DNA of 9,704 nucleotides, from the NCBI GenBank assembly GCA_050699035.1, contig JBOHDE010000153.1:1-9704 (forward strand), read 5' to 3'. The notes under the pieces were generated by a model. That model was given only the letters and a program-made list of their open reading frames with translations. It made no database searches and was not told the DNA's origin. The position numbers were made by a program, and so were the translations under genes. Within the stretch, counting starts at the first letter, position 1. Every line of letters starts with the position of its first letter. The DNA comes from WHTB01 sp050699035. GTDB lineage: Bacteria; Actinomycetota; Actinomycetes; Propionibacteriales; Nocardioidaceae. Positions 1 to 8,233 of this stretch are shown here, piece by piece.

Positions 1-9
1 CATCCCGGC

Positions 10-1335
10 TCAGGCCTGGTCGAGGAACCGGTCGAAGACCCGCGTGCCGAACTCCAACGCGTCGACCGGCACTCGCTCGTCGACCCCGTGGAACAGCGCA
101 CTGAAATCGAGGTCGGCGGGCAGCCGCAGCGGCGAGAAGCCGAAGTTGCGGATGCCGAGCCGGCTCCAGGCCTTGCCGTCCGTGCCGCCGAACATGAGGT
201 ACGGCGCGACCAGGGCTCGGGGATCCTCGGCGGTGAGGCTGGCGCGGATCGCGTCGACGACGGCGCCGTCGAACGTCGTCTCTACCGACACGTCGGTGTG
301 GATGGTCTCGCGGGTCACTCGGTCGCCGAGCAGCTCGTCGAGGGTCGCGTAGAACTCCTTCTCCAAACCCGGGATGATGCGGCCGTCGAGCGTCGCCGAC
401 GCCTCACCGGGTACGACGTTGGCCTTGTAGCCGGCCTGCAGCATGGTCGGGTTGGTGGTGTTACGGATGACGGCGTCCATGATCCGCGCCGCGGAGCCGA
501 AGTGCTGGATCAGGAGGGTCGGGTCGGCCTCGTCGTAGGTCTCCCCCACCACCTCGGCGACGACCTGCAGCAGCTCGGCCATGGCGGGTCGCACGTGCAC
601 CGGCCACTCGTGGGCGCCGATCCGGGCCAGCGCCTCGCTGAGCGCGGTGATCGAGTTGTCGAGGTGCCGCATCGAGCCGTGGCCGGCGTTGCCCTTGGCG
701 GTCAGCTTGAGCCAGGCGATGCCCTTCTCGGCGGTCTCGATCAGGTAGATCCGCCGATCGTTGACGGTGACGCTGAACCCGCCGACCTCGCCGACGGCCT
801 CGGTGCAGTCCCGGATCAGGTCGGGGTGGTGGTCGACGATCCAGTGCGCGCCCTTGCGACCGCCCGCTTCCTCGTCGGCGGTGAACGCGAGCACGACCGG
901 CCGCGACGGGTCGGCCTTGGCGCGCGCCCGCGCCCGCACCACCGACAGCACCATCGCGTCGAAGTCCTTCATGTCGATGGCACCCCGGCCCCACAGGTAG
1001 CCGTCCACGATGTCGCCGGAGAACGGATGCACCTGCCAGTCGGCCGCCTGAGCGGGTACGACGTCGAGGTGCCCGTGGACCAGCAACGGGTCCCGGTGCC
1101 GGTTGCCGTCGTGCTCCCCCCAGCGGGCGACCACCGTCGTACGCCCGGGCTCGGACTCGAACAGCTGCGACTCGATGCCCACGTCGTCGAGCAGACCGGC
1201 CACCAGCTCGGCCGCCTTGCGCTCCCCCGGCCCGTCGGCGTCGCCGTAGTTGGAGGTGTCGATCTGGATCAGGTCCTGGCAGATCTGGACTACCTCGGTG
1301 CTCGGGTCGTGGCGCGCTGGCCGTGGCTCGGTCAT
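10..1335 (-). CDS. M20-family zinc metallopeptidase (ArgE/DapE/CPG2-like)
   Basis: This is a 441-residue cytosolic hydrolase that should cleave an amide or peptide bond in a dipeptide or N-acyl amino acid; the exact substrate cannot be read from the sequence. Di-metal site motifs appear in the expected order: HGHLDVVP (H89, D91), GRGAIDMK (D121, bridging metal ligand), DEEAGG (E155 catalytic base, E156 ligand), E183, and a C-terminal LFHGVDE (H416). The inserted dimerisation domain begins near residue 205 and contains AGHGS (H219). Length is normal for the family and nothing is missing. The ATG at 1335 has GAGG 8 nt upstream on the minus strand, which supports the start. The gene diverges from the tRNA-Leu gene. 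A minus-strand ATG at bases 3-1, 6 nt after the stop codon, may start a downstream co-transcribed gene, but that lies outside the window. The family is certain; the substrate is not. Confidence 0.95.
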   Translation of the reverse strand: MTEPRPARHDPSTEVVQICQDLIQIDTSNYGDADGPGERKAAELVAGLLDDVGIESQLFESEPGRTTVVARWGEHDGNRHRDPLLVHGHLDVVPAQAADWQVHPFSGDIVDGYLWGRGAIDMKDFDAMVLSVVRARARAKADPSRPVVLAFTADEEAGGRKGAHWIVDHHPDLIRDCTEAVGEVGGFSVTVNDRRIYLIETAEKGIAWLKLTAKGNAGHGSMRHLDNSITALSEALARIGAHEWPVHVRPAMAELLQVVAEVVGETYDEADPTLLIQHFGSAARIMDAVIRNTTNPTMLQAGYKANVVPGEASATLDGRIIPGLEKEFYATLDELLGDRVTRETIHTDVSVETTFDGAVVDAIRASLTAEDPRALVAPYLMFGGTDGKAWSRLGIRNFGFSPLRLPADLDFSALFHGVDERVPVDALEFGTRVFDRFLDQA

Positions 1336-1384
1336 AGGCCCATCCTCGCACTCCGCCGATGCGAAAAAAGCCCCTCCCGTTTGC

Positions 1385-1390
1385 TACAGT
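1385..1390 (+). promoter_or_regulatory. -10 element of the tRNA-Leu promoter
   Basis: TACAGT matches the actinobacterial TANNNT -10 consensus. It would place the transcription start near 1397, about 26 nt before the tRNA 5' end, which suits a processed leader. No clear TTGACA-like -35 is seen at 17-19 bp spacing. Confidence 0.45.
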
Positions 1391-1422
1391 TACGGCCGCG
1401 CTCGGCGGTACCGTCGAGTCAG

Positions 1423-1508
1423 GTCCGGGTGGCGGAATAGGCAGACGCGCTAGCTTGAGGTGCTAGTCCTCGTAATAGAGGGTGGGGGTTCAAGTCCCCC
1501 CTCGGACA
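1423..1508 (+). tRNA. tRNA-Leu (anticodon GAG)
   Basis: The full cloverleaf can be traced. The acceptor stem GTCCGGG (1423-1429) pairs with CTCGGAC (1501-1507) with one G-U pair. The D arm has stem GCG/CGC. The anticodon stem is CTAGC/GCTAG with loop TTGAGGT, giving anticodon GAG at 1457-1459, which reads CUC and CUU leucine codons. The long class II variable arm (CCTC/GAGG stem, 1468-1481) is typical of tRNA-Leu. The T arm is GGGGG-TTCAAGT-CCCCC (1484-1500). The discriminator base is A1508. The following bases are CCG, so the terminal CCA is not encoded and must be added after transcription, as is common in actinobacteria. Confidence 0.97.
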
Positions 1509-1521
1509 CCGTGCAGAACAG

Positions 1522-1556
1522 ACAAACCCGCAGGTCAGACGGCCTGCAGGTCTTGT
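1522..1556 (+). terminator. Probable terminator hairpin after tRNA-Leu
   Basis: ACAA plus ACCCGCAGG (1522-1534) pairs with CCTGCAGGT plus TTGT (1543-1556), with one C-A mismatch (1529/1548), one bulged C (1552) and an 8-nt loop. It begins 14 nt after the tRNA 3' end. It has no long U-tract, so it would be a U-poor actinobacterial terminator or a 3' processing structure. Confidence 0.45.
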
Positions 1557-1579
1557 AATTCTCGGCCGCAGAGCGTCTG

Positions 1580-1598
1580 TGGTCACACATTGGTCACA
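1580..1598. repeat. Tandem direct repeat of TGGTCACA
   Basis: TGGTCACA occurs at 1580-1587 and again at 1591-1598, so the copies start 11 bp apart, about one helical turn. They lie in the 233-bp gap between the tRNA and the glycosylase gene. Apart from the hairpin, this repeat and the -10-like hexamer at 1729, I see nothing else in the gap. Confidence 0.5.
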
Positions 1599-1728
1599 AC
1601 GCCTCATCGTGCGGCCTCGAGCGCACCGGACCGTGCCGGACCACGGAGTACGCCAGTCCGAGACCGTCCGCCGCCGCGATCGCACCGCCCGACCCATCAG
1701 TGTCCACGGCACCGAGGGTAGCGACGCC

Positions 1729-1734
1729 TAGGGT
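1729..1734 (+). promoter_or_regulatory. -10-like hexamer before the glycosylase gene
   Basis: TAGGGT fits TANNNT and ends 7 nt before the ATG at 1742, the spacing expected for a leaderless transcript starting at or next to the A of the ATG. The same bases include GGTGAG, which could act as a weak Shine-Dalgarno. Either reading favours the ATG at 1742 over the in-frame GTGs at 1700 and 1733. No good -35 is seen. Confidence 0.35.
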
Positions 1735-1741
1735 GAGCAGC

Positions 1742-2500
1742 ATGCTGTTGCCACGTCCGCACTGGCTGGGCTGGACCTGGGCACTCCGGGTGATCGACCT
1801 CGACCTGCGGCTCCCCGGCGAGCGCGTCGACGGCGTCACGGTCGCCTGGTCCGCAGGCGGCAGGTCCACGATCGTAACGTGCACCGGCGACATGCTCGAG
1901 GTGACCGGTGACGTCGACGCCGCGGCGTCTCGTTTCCACCTCGACCTCGACGCCGCCGCCGTTGACGAAGCGTGTGACCGGTCGGGGCTCTCGCCGGCCG
2001 TCCCCCGATGGGTACGTCGGCCGAGGTGCGCCGACCTCTGGACGTTCTGCGCGGCGTATGTCTGTGGCGGCGACCCCGACTCGGCACCGGTGCGGGCGGT
2101 CTTCGACCAAGATCCGACCCCCGACGACCTGCTGAGCACCGGCCATGACCAGCTGGTCGCCCACGGGCTCAAGCCCAGCCGGGCCGACCACCTGCTCGGC
2201 GTCGCCACCATGTTCGCCGACGAGCCCTCGGCGTTCACCTCCGCGGCACTGCTCGCCCTGGACGCCGACGCCGCGGTCGCCCGGTTGGCCCGACTCCCCC
2301 ACATCGGCAAGAGCCGGGCCGTCGAGATCGCGACCGGGCCACTCGGACACGACGACGTGCCCGCCGACCTCACCCCCCACCGCGACCGGCTCGTCGAGCT
2401 GCTCGACCTCTCCTGGCAGGAGATTCAGCGGGTCGTCGCCGCAATGGCTCCCTACCGCGGCATCGCCACCGACTCCCTGCGCGACGCCGTCGCCGACTGA
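1742..2500 (+). CDS. AlkA-like HhH-GPD DNA glycosylase (divergent)
   Basis: This 252-residue protein has the AlkA layout. An N-terminal sheet-rich domain (about 1-75, beginning LLPRPHWLGW) is followed by a helical domain with the helix-hairpin-helix LPHIGKSRAVEIA (185-197) and the downstream VPADL, whose D209 aligns with catalytic Asp238 of E. coli AlkA. AlkA-type enzymes excise alkylated bases such as 3-methyladenine in base-excision repair. Two oddities appear. The usual GIGPWTA aromatic segment is replaced by HIGKSRA, and no lysine sits at the OGG1/Nth Schiff-base position, so any activity should be monofunctional. The ATG at 1742 was chosen for its upstream signal; the longer GTG starts (1700, 1733) add only low-complexity residues. 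The gene is translationally coupled to the next one by a one-base overlap. The fold is likely; the substrate and full activity are uncertain. Confidence 0.75.
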   Translation: MLLPRPHWLGWTWALRVIDLDLRLPGERVDGVTVAWSAGGRSTIVTCTGDMLEVTGDVDAAASRFHLDLDAAAVDEACDRSGLSPAVPRWVRRPRCADLWTFCAAYVCGGDPDSAPVRAVFDQDPTPDDLLSTGHDQLVAHGLKPSRADHLLGVATMFADEPSAFTSAALLALDADAAVARLARLPHIGKSRAVEIATGPLGHDDVPADLTPHRDRLVELLDLSWQEIQRVVAAMAPYRGIATDSLRDAVAD

Positions 2501-3081
2501 TGCCCGGCTTCGACGTCCACCCCGCCACGCCGCAGCGCTGGCCCGACGTGGTGACCGTGATGGGCATCCGCGGCGACCCGTCGCGCTGCTTCTGCCAGTA
2601 CTTCCACCTGCGCGGCAAGGACTGGTCCGCCGGGCGGACCGACGACTTCCGCGACCGGCTGTGCGCCCAGGTGGCGGCCGACGTCGCGCCCGGCGTGCTC
2701 GCGTACGACGGTGGCGACCCGGTCGGTTGGTGCCAGGTCGGGCCCAAGGAGAGCTTCGCCCGGCTGGCGTCGTCGAAGGCCAGCGCTCCCCAGCCCGACG
2801 ACCCGGACCCCGACCACCTGTGGGCGATCACCTGCCTCGTCGTCCCGGCCAGACAGCGTCGGCGCGGTGTCGCGCACGACCTCCTCGAAGGCGCCGTGGC
2901 CCACGCCACCACCCATGGCGCGACCACCGTCGAGGCCTACCCGGTCGACACCGACGCCAAGGCGGCGGTCACCAGCGCGGAGCTCTACCACGGCACGTTG
3001 GCGATGTTCCTCGCCGCCGGCTTCACCGAGCTGCGTCGCCCGCTGCCGACCCGCGCTGTCGTGCGGCTCACGACCGGCTGA
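2500..3081 (+). CDS. GNAT-family N-acetyltransferase
   Basis: This 193-residue protein should transfer an acetyl group from acetyl-CoA to an unidentified acceptor. Motif A is visible as a strand (LWAITCLVV, 107-115) followed by R120-x-x-G123-x-A125, the pyrophosphate-binding turn, and then a helix. The C-terminal part has the usual MFLAAGF (169-175) of motif B. Near the N-terminus, RCFCQYFHLRGK (29-40) is a distinctive Cys/aromatic-rich patch that may shape the acceptor pocket. The ATG at 2500 shares its A with the TGA of the glycosylase gene. With no Shine-Dalgarno, translation probably depends on the upstream gene. Pairing of a GNAT with a base-excision enzyme may be only operon packaging; the acceptor could be a small molecule, peptide or protein. 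Confidence 0.9.
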   Translation: MPGFDVHPATPQRWPDVVTVMGIRGDPSRCFCQYFHLRGKDWSAGRTDDFRDRLCAQVAADVAPGVLAYDGGDPVGWCQVGPKESFARLASSKASAPQPDDPDPDHLWAITCLVVPARQRRRGVAHDLLEGAVAHATTHGATTVEAYPVDTDAKAAVTSAELYHGTLAMFLAAGFTELRRPLPTRAVVRLTTG

Positions 3082-3116
3082 GGAAGCCCGAGCGGCGACG
3101 CGGCGTTGCACCAGGA

Positions 3117-4178
3117 GTGAAGGATGTCGATGTCGTCGTGATCGGGGCCGGGCAGGCCGGCCTCTCGGCTGCGTACCACCTGGTCCGGATGGGCTTCCAG
3201 CCGTACGACGAGGTCGTCGTGCTCGACCGCAACCCGGCCTCCGGCGGCGCCTGGCAGCACCGCTGGCCGACCCTGACGATGAGCGACGTGCACGGGATCT
3301 TCCAGCTGCCCGGCAGTCGCGTGCCCGACTCCCACGGTGACGAGCCGGCCAACGACTTCATCCCTCGCTACTTCTCCGCGTACGAGGACCGCCACCAGCT
3401 CCCGATCCTGCGGCCCGTGACTGTACGCACCGTGCGGGACGCCCGCGCTGGCGGCCTCGAGGTCGTCACCGACCACGGCAGCTGGACGGCGAACTCGCTG
3501 GTCAACGCCACCGGCACCTGGGACCGGCCGTTCGTGCCGGCCTACCCGGGCATCGAGACGTTCCGGGGCCGTCAGCTGCACACCGTCGACTACCGCGGGC
3601 CGAGCGACTTCGCCGGTCAGCACGTGGTCGTGGTCGGCGGCGGTCACTCGGCCCTGCAGCTGCTGGCCGAGATCTCCGACGTCGCGACGACGACCTGGGT
3701 GACCCGTCGCCCGCCGCGGTGGCGCACCTGGGCCTCGCTCAGCCCCGACGACGGCCGCGCCGCGGTGGCGAGGGTCGAGGACCGGGTACGTCAGGGGCTG
3801 CCACCCGAAAGCGTGGTCAGCGTGACCGGACTACACGTCCGGCCCCAGGAGGAGGCTGCGAAGCAGCGCGGGACGTACGACCGCGAGCCGATGTTCGACC
3901 GGATCACCCCAGACGGCATCCACTGGCCAGACGGTCGGACCCAGCGAGCGGACGTGATCGTCTGGGCGACCGGGTTCCGCGCCGCGCTCGGGCACCTGGC
4001 GCCGCTGCACCTGCGCGAGCCGTCCGGCGGTGTCCGGATGGTCGGCACCCGTACGGCCCGGGACCCGCGGGTGCATCTCGTCGGCTACGGGCCGTCGGCC
4101 AGTACGGTCGGCGGCAACCGGGCCGGGCACGCCGCGGCCCGCGAGATCCGCGACCTGCTCGGACGCGCCGCCGCCTGA
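3117..4178 (+). CDS. FAD/NAD(P)H-dependent flavoprotein monooxygenase (CzcO/FMO-like)
   Basis: This 353-residue protein contains two Rossmann nucleotide-binding sites: GAGQAG at 10-15 after the first beta strand (FAD) and GGGHSA at 174-179 (NADPH). It also has two ATG turns, ATGT (131-134) and ATGF (284-287), typical of the flavin monooxygenase/CzcO superfamily, and an FAD ribose-binding strand ending VVVLDR (33-38). It should reduce FAD with NAD(P)H and oxygenate or oxidise an unknown substrate in the cytosol. It lies 35 bp after the GNAT gene, so co-transcription is likely. The GTG at 3117 is the only sensible start: it puts the GxGxxG motif at the normal distance, and the nearby ATGs at 3124 and 3130 are out of frame. 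Its AGGA abuts the GTG too closely for normal SD spacing. The open frame continues upstream to about 2145, but that part overlaps the GNAT and glycosylase genes out of frame. Confidence 0.9.
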   Translation: MKDVDVVVIGAGQAGLSAAYHLVRMGFQPYDEVVVLDRNPASGGAWQHRWPTLTMSDVHGIFQLPGSRVPDSHGDEPANDFIPRYFSAYEDRHQLPILRPVTVRTVRDARAGGLEVVTDHGSWTANSLVNATGTWDRPFVPAYPGIETFRGRQLHTVDYRGPSDFAGQHVVVVGGGHSALQLLAEISDVATTTWVTRRPPRWRTWASLSPDDGRAAVARVEDRVRQGLPPESVVSVTGLHVRPQEEAAKQRGTYDREPMFDRITPDGIHWPDGRTQRADVIVWATGFRAALGHLAPLHLREPSGGVRMVGTRTARDPRVHLVGYGPSASTVGGNRAGHAAAREIRDLLGRAAA

Positions 4179-4190
4179 CGGTCAGAGCAG
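4155..4190. terminator. Possible bidirectional terminator between convergent genes
   Basis: CTGCTCGGAC (4155-4164) pairs with GTCAGAGCAG (4181-4190) in 9 of 10 positions around a 16-nt loop. The two facing stop codons (4176-4178 and 4182-4184) lie inside the structure. There is no U-tract. In DNA this GC-rich, a stem of this size can occur by chance. Confidence 0.35.
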
Positions 4191-5429
4191 CACGGCCACC
4201 GTGTGGATGGCGATCCCGGCCAGCCCGCCGACGACCGTGCCGTTGATCCGGATGAACTGCAGGTCCCGGCCGACGTGCAACTCGATCCGCTCGGCGGCCT
4301 CCTTGCCGTCCCAGCGGTTGATCGTCTCCGAGATCACGGTGGCGACCTCGCTGCCGTACGTCCGCACCGCGTAGCCGACCGCGTCGGCGGCGTACCCGTC
4401 GAACCGTCCGCGCAGGCCCGCGTCGGCCCGCAGCCGGTGCCCGAGGTCGATCAGTCCCTCGACCGCACGTCGGCGCAGCACGCCGTACTCCTCGTCGATG
4501 GACTGGACCATCGCGGAGCGGAGCGCGTCCCACGCCGCGGTCACGGTCGAGCCCATACCGGGGTGGGTCATCACGCGTCGCTTGAGCGCCTCGGCCCGGG
4601 CCATCGTCTCCGGGTCGTGCTGCAGGTCGTGGGCGAGCTGGGTCAACAGGTCGTCCACCGCCGCCCGCGCCGGATGGTCGGCATGGTCGCGTACGTCCGC
4701 CACCCAGGCGAGCGCCTCCTGGTGGATCCGCTCGATCACCTTGTCGTCCAGCCACTGCGGCGACCACCAGGGCGCCCGCGCACCGACCACCTTGGCGACC
4801 GTCTCCTCGTTCTCGGTCAGCCAGCTGTGCGCCTCGACCAGCACCAGGTCGACCAGCCCGTGGTGTGCCCCGTCCTCGAGTACCGACGCGAGCAGATGAC
4901 CAGCGATCGGGCTCAGCGGTTCCTCCATCAGCCGCGGCAATAGGGCCTGCTCGACGAACGCCGTGACGTCGTCGTCGCGCAGGGAGACGAGCCCGTGCCG
5001 GACCAGCCGAGCACCTTCGTCGACGACCAGCCGGCTGTGCGTCTCGTCCACCAGCCAGTCGCCGACCCGCCGGCTCACCTCGGCCGCGGCCACCTTCTGG
5101 CGGGCGACATCCTCGGACAGGAAGTTGGTGGTGACGAACTCCTCCAGGCTCTGGCCGAGCGCGTCCTTGCGGTTCGGGATCAGCGCGGTGTGCGGGATCG
5201 GCAGACCGAGCGGGTGCCGGAACAGCGCGGTGACCGCGAACCAGTCGGCCAGCGCGCCGACCATCGCTGCCTCGGCCCCCGCGTTCACGAAACCCCAGGC
5301 GCCGTCACGGTCTCGGGTCAGCAGGTAGACGACAGCCGCCAGCAGCAGCAGCGAGAGCGCCACGGCACGCATCTGCTGCAGGCCGCGGCGGCGCGCCAGA
5401 TCGGGTTCGCTCAGGGTGAGGGTCGCCAT
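4182..5429 (-). CDS. DUF445 family membrane protein (YjiN-like)
   Basis: This 415-residue protein of unknown function belongs to the DUF445 family, which includes E. coli YjiN. The family signature is clear near the N-terminus: AAMVGALADWFAVTALFRHP (54-73), followed by LGLPIPHTALIPNRKDALG (74-92). A hydrophobic segment at about 21-38 and another at the extreme C-terminus (about 392-415, GTVVGGLAGIAIHTVAVLL) suggest a membrane protein anchored at both ends, with a long, charged, helical middle region that is probably soluble. Length is typical. The start at 5429 (MATLTLSE) leaves 30 bp to the divergent pgm gene and has no Shine-Dalgarno; CAAGAT 6 nt upstream suggests a leaderless mRNA. The open frame runs on past 5429 antisense to pgm, and that extension is an artefact. 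The biochemical role is unknown. Confidence 0.92.
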   Translation of the reverse strand: MATLTLSEPDLARRRGLQQMRAVALSLLLLAAVVYLLTRDRDGAWGFVNAGAEAAMVGALADWFAVTALFRHPLGLPIPHTALIPNRKDALGQSLEEFVTTNFLSEDVARQKVAAAEVSRRVGDWLVDETHSRLVVDEGARLVRHGLVSLRDDDVTAFVEQALLPRLMEEPLSPIAGHLLASVLEDGAHHGLVDLVLVEAHSWLTENEETVAKVVGARAPWWSPQWLDDKVIERIHQEALAWVADVRDHADHPARAAVDDLLTQLAHDLQHDPETMARAEALKRRVMTHPGMGSTVTAAWDALRSAMVQSIDEEYGVLRRRAVEGLIDLGHRLRADAGLRGRFDGYAADAVGYAVRTYGSEVATVISETINRWDGKEAAERIELHVGRDLQFIRINGTVVGGLAGIAIHTVAVLL

Positions 5430-5459
5430 GGGTCGATCTTGCCCGAATAGGCTGCGCTC
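5430..5459. promoter_or_regulatory. 30-bp divergent promoter region, DUF445 gene and pgm
   Basis: On the plus strand TAGGCT (5448-5453, TANNNT) ends 6 nt before the pgm ATG. On the minus strand CAAGAT (5441-5436) ends 6 nt before the DUF445 ATG. Both spacings put transcription starts at the A of the start codons, so both mRNAs would be leaderless. Each -35 region would fall around the other gene's start codon, so the two promoters would overlap. Neither -35 resembles TTGACA. Confidence 0.4.
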
Positions 5460-7101
<1,642 letters not shown>

Positions 7102-7106
<5 letters not shown>

Positions 7107-7157
7107 CTTGTCAAACGGTTTCGACTGCAGGTGGTCGATTCCGTCTGACAAGTCAGC
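7102..7157. terminator. Strong bidirectional hairpin terminator after pgm
   Basis: Left arm 7102-7118 pairs with right arm 7141-7157 at 16 of 17 positions (A-C mismatch at 7114/7145). After a T-T/T-T internal loop, TCGAC (7121-7125) pairs with GTCGA (7134-7138) around an 8-nt loop. In total 21 of 24 positions pair. The pgm stop codon (7104-7106) is in the left arm, and the stop codon of the opposing gene (7161-7163) is 3 bp past the right arm. The near-perfect symmetry suits termination in both directions; no U-tract is present. Confidence 0.75.
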
Positions 7158-7160
7158 CGG

Positions 7161-8165
7161 TCAGCGATAGATCGCGCCGTCGGCCTGGCCCAGGTAACGC
7201 ACGAAGTGCAACGCAGACGGAGACCCGTTGAGGTCTGCCCCGAACCAGCCCGTGGTGGCCCCAGCCCTGATCGGGTTCTCGTCGGGCCAGGCGAAGGCGG
7301 TGTCATGGATCGCGCCGCGAGCGGTGTAGGCAGTCACCTGGACCCGCGCGTCCTCGACGTCCCTGGCGTGTTCGTTCGTCACCTTGCCGACGAAGCTCAC
7401 GGTCGGCTCCTGCGCCGTCCGTCGAACGCTGTGGACCCGCAACCATGGCGCTGACCACGCATCGTCTGGCGAACCCTCGACTGCCGTGAAGGTGTAGCGC
7501 ACGGCCGACGACGGCGCGCTGCCCCGCCACATGAACGACGTCCGGCCCCCGACTCCCAGCCAAACCAAGTGCGGCCAGCCGGTGTACGACCCGACAAGGG
7601 TGTCGTTGCGGTCGTAGAAGCTCAGCTTCACGCTCGGATGAAGATGACCACGTTCGGTGTTGTTGAGCAGCTCGCCGACGACCTTGCGGTTGCCTGTAGG
7701 CCCCCGCCACCAGCGTGTGCCGACCACGTGCAGGCCGGGACCGTACGCGACGAATCGGATCCGGTACGGCGTCGACGACGTCGCAGCCATCGGCTGACGA
7801 CCGACTCGCAGCCGGTACTTCCCCGCCGGCAGCTCCTTCCAGATCTCCTCGAAGGTCTTGCCGCTTCGCTGCGACACCGCCAACGGCGCCGCGCCACACG
7901 CGCCGTACAGCGACAGCCGGAAATTGGACGGCAGGTCGCCCAGCATCGCCCATATCCGCCGGGTGTCCGTCAGCTCGAACGAGTACCAGTCCACATCCGA
8001 CCGATACTGCAACGTGTTCGTCTCCCACACCCGGTGTGTCAGCGGCCGAGCCGCCGAACAATAGTGCGGCGCATCCGACACCCCTGACGCCGGAACCGCC
8101 ACCAACAACGACGAGGCAACCGCGGCGACCGCGCCCCACACCACTAGCCGAACCCGAGACATCAT
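7161..8165 (-). CDS. Secreted protein with PPC-like and tandem FxLYD-like domains, function unknown
   Basis: This 334-residue protein begins with a Sec signal peptide: R4 and R6, a hydrophobic core at about 7-25, and probable cleavage after PASG near residue 28. No lipobox cysteine is seen. The mature part has only two cysteines (C36, C90), which could form a disulfide. Residues about 57-140 (DVDWYSFEL, then LPAGKYRLRVG) resemble a pre-peptidase C-terminal (PPC) beta-sandwich. Two FxLYD-like repeats follow: about 161-228 (KVVGELLNNT, then VKLSFYDRNDTLVGS) and about 256-325 (VSFVGKVTNEH, then ARVQVTAYTARG). No catalytic residues are recognised, so a binding or structural extracellular role is possible. 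The ATG at 8165 has GAGG 6 nt upstream; the adjacent ATG at 8162 is equally possible. Codon use (TTG, TAT, TGT, CTA and ATA, with many G-ending codons) differs from its neighbours. Confidence 0.8.
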   Translation of the reverse strand: MMSRVRLVVWGAVAAVASSLLVAVPASGVSDAPHYCSAARPLTHRVWETNTLQYRSDVDWYSFELTDTRRIWAMLGDLPSNFRLSLYGACGAAPLAVSQRSGKTFEEIWKELPAGKYRLRVGRQPMAATSSTPYRIRFVAYGPGLHVVGTRWWRGPTGNRKVVGELLNNTERGHLHPSVKLSFYDRNDTLVGSYTGWPHLVWLGVGGRTSFMWRGSAPSSAVRYTFTAVEGSPDDAWSAPWLRVHSVRRTAQEPTVSFVGKVTNEHARDVEDARVQVTAYTARGAIHDTAFAWPDENPIRAGATTGWFGADLNGSPSALHFVRYLGQADGAIYR

Positions 8166-8233
8166 GTCCCCCCTCATCTTGACCAGCGAGCGGATCGTAC
8201 AGCCTCCAACCACCCTTTGGGCAGACTGAGCGC
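8166..8233. promoter_or_regulatory. Divergent promoter region, secreted protein and aldo/keto reductase
   Basis: On the minus strand TACGAT (8199-8194, TANNNT) would start a transcript near 8187 with a leader of about 22 nt carrying the Shine-Dalgarno GAGG (8175-8172). On the plus strand CAGACT (8222-8227) ends 6 nt before the reductase ATG, which lacks a Shine-Dalgarno and may be leaderless. Neither -35 is recognisable. Confidence 0.4.

Noticed and set aside
1364..1369. Run of six A, which reads as GGGGCTTTTTT on the minus strand and looks like a terminator tail
   Set aside because: No complementary arm exists upstream on the minus strand, so no terminator hairpin forms.
88..1440. 450-codon plus-strand open frame opposite the M20 peptidase
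   Set aside because: It is antisense to a gene with a complete set of catalytic motifs, its product is a low-complexity Val/Arg/Gly-rich string, and it runs into the tRNA. It is a GC-rich shadow frame.
1419..1712. 97-codon minus-strand frame over the tRNA
   Set aside because: Its C-terminal part (RGDLNPHPLL) is the well-known spurious translation of an antisense tRNA-Leu.
1700..1741. Longer GTG starts (1700, 1733) for the glycosylase
   Set aside because: They add residues with no family similarity, and the ATG at 1742 has the better-placed upstream signal.
1594..1743. 49-codon minus-strand frame starting inside the glycosylase start codon region
   Set aside because: It has no Shine-Dalgarno or -10, no recognised motif, and is just the tail of a longer antisense open frame. 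A real small protein cannot be excluded but is not supported.
2145..3116. Upstream extension of the flavoprotein frame (to 677 aa), apparently a fusion
   Set aside because: The extension is Pro/Ser/Arg-rich and overlaps the glycosylase and GNAT genes in another frame; recognisable protein begins only at GTG 3117.
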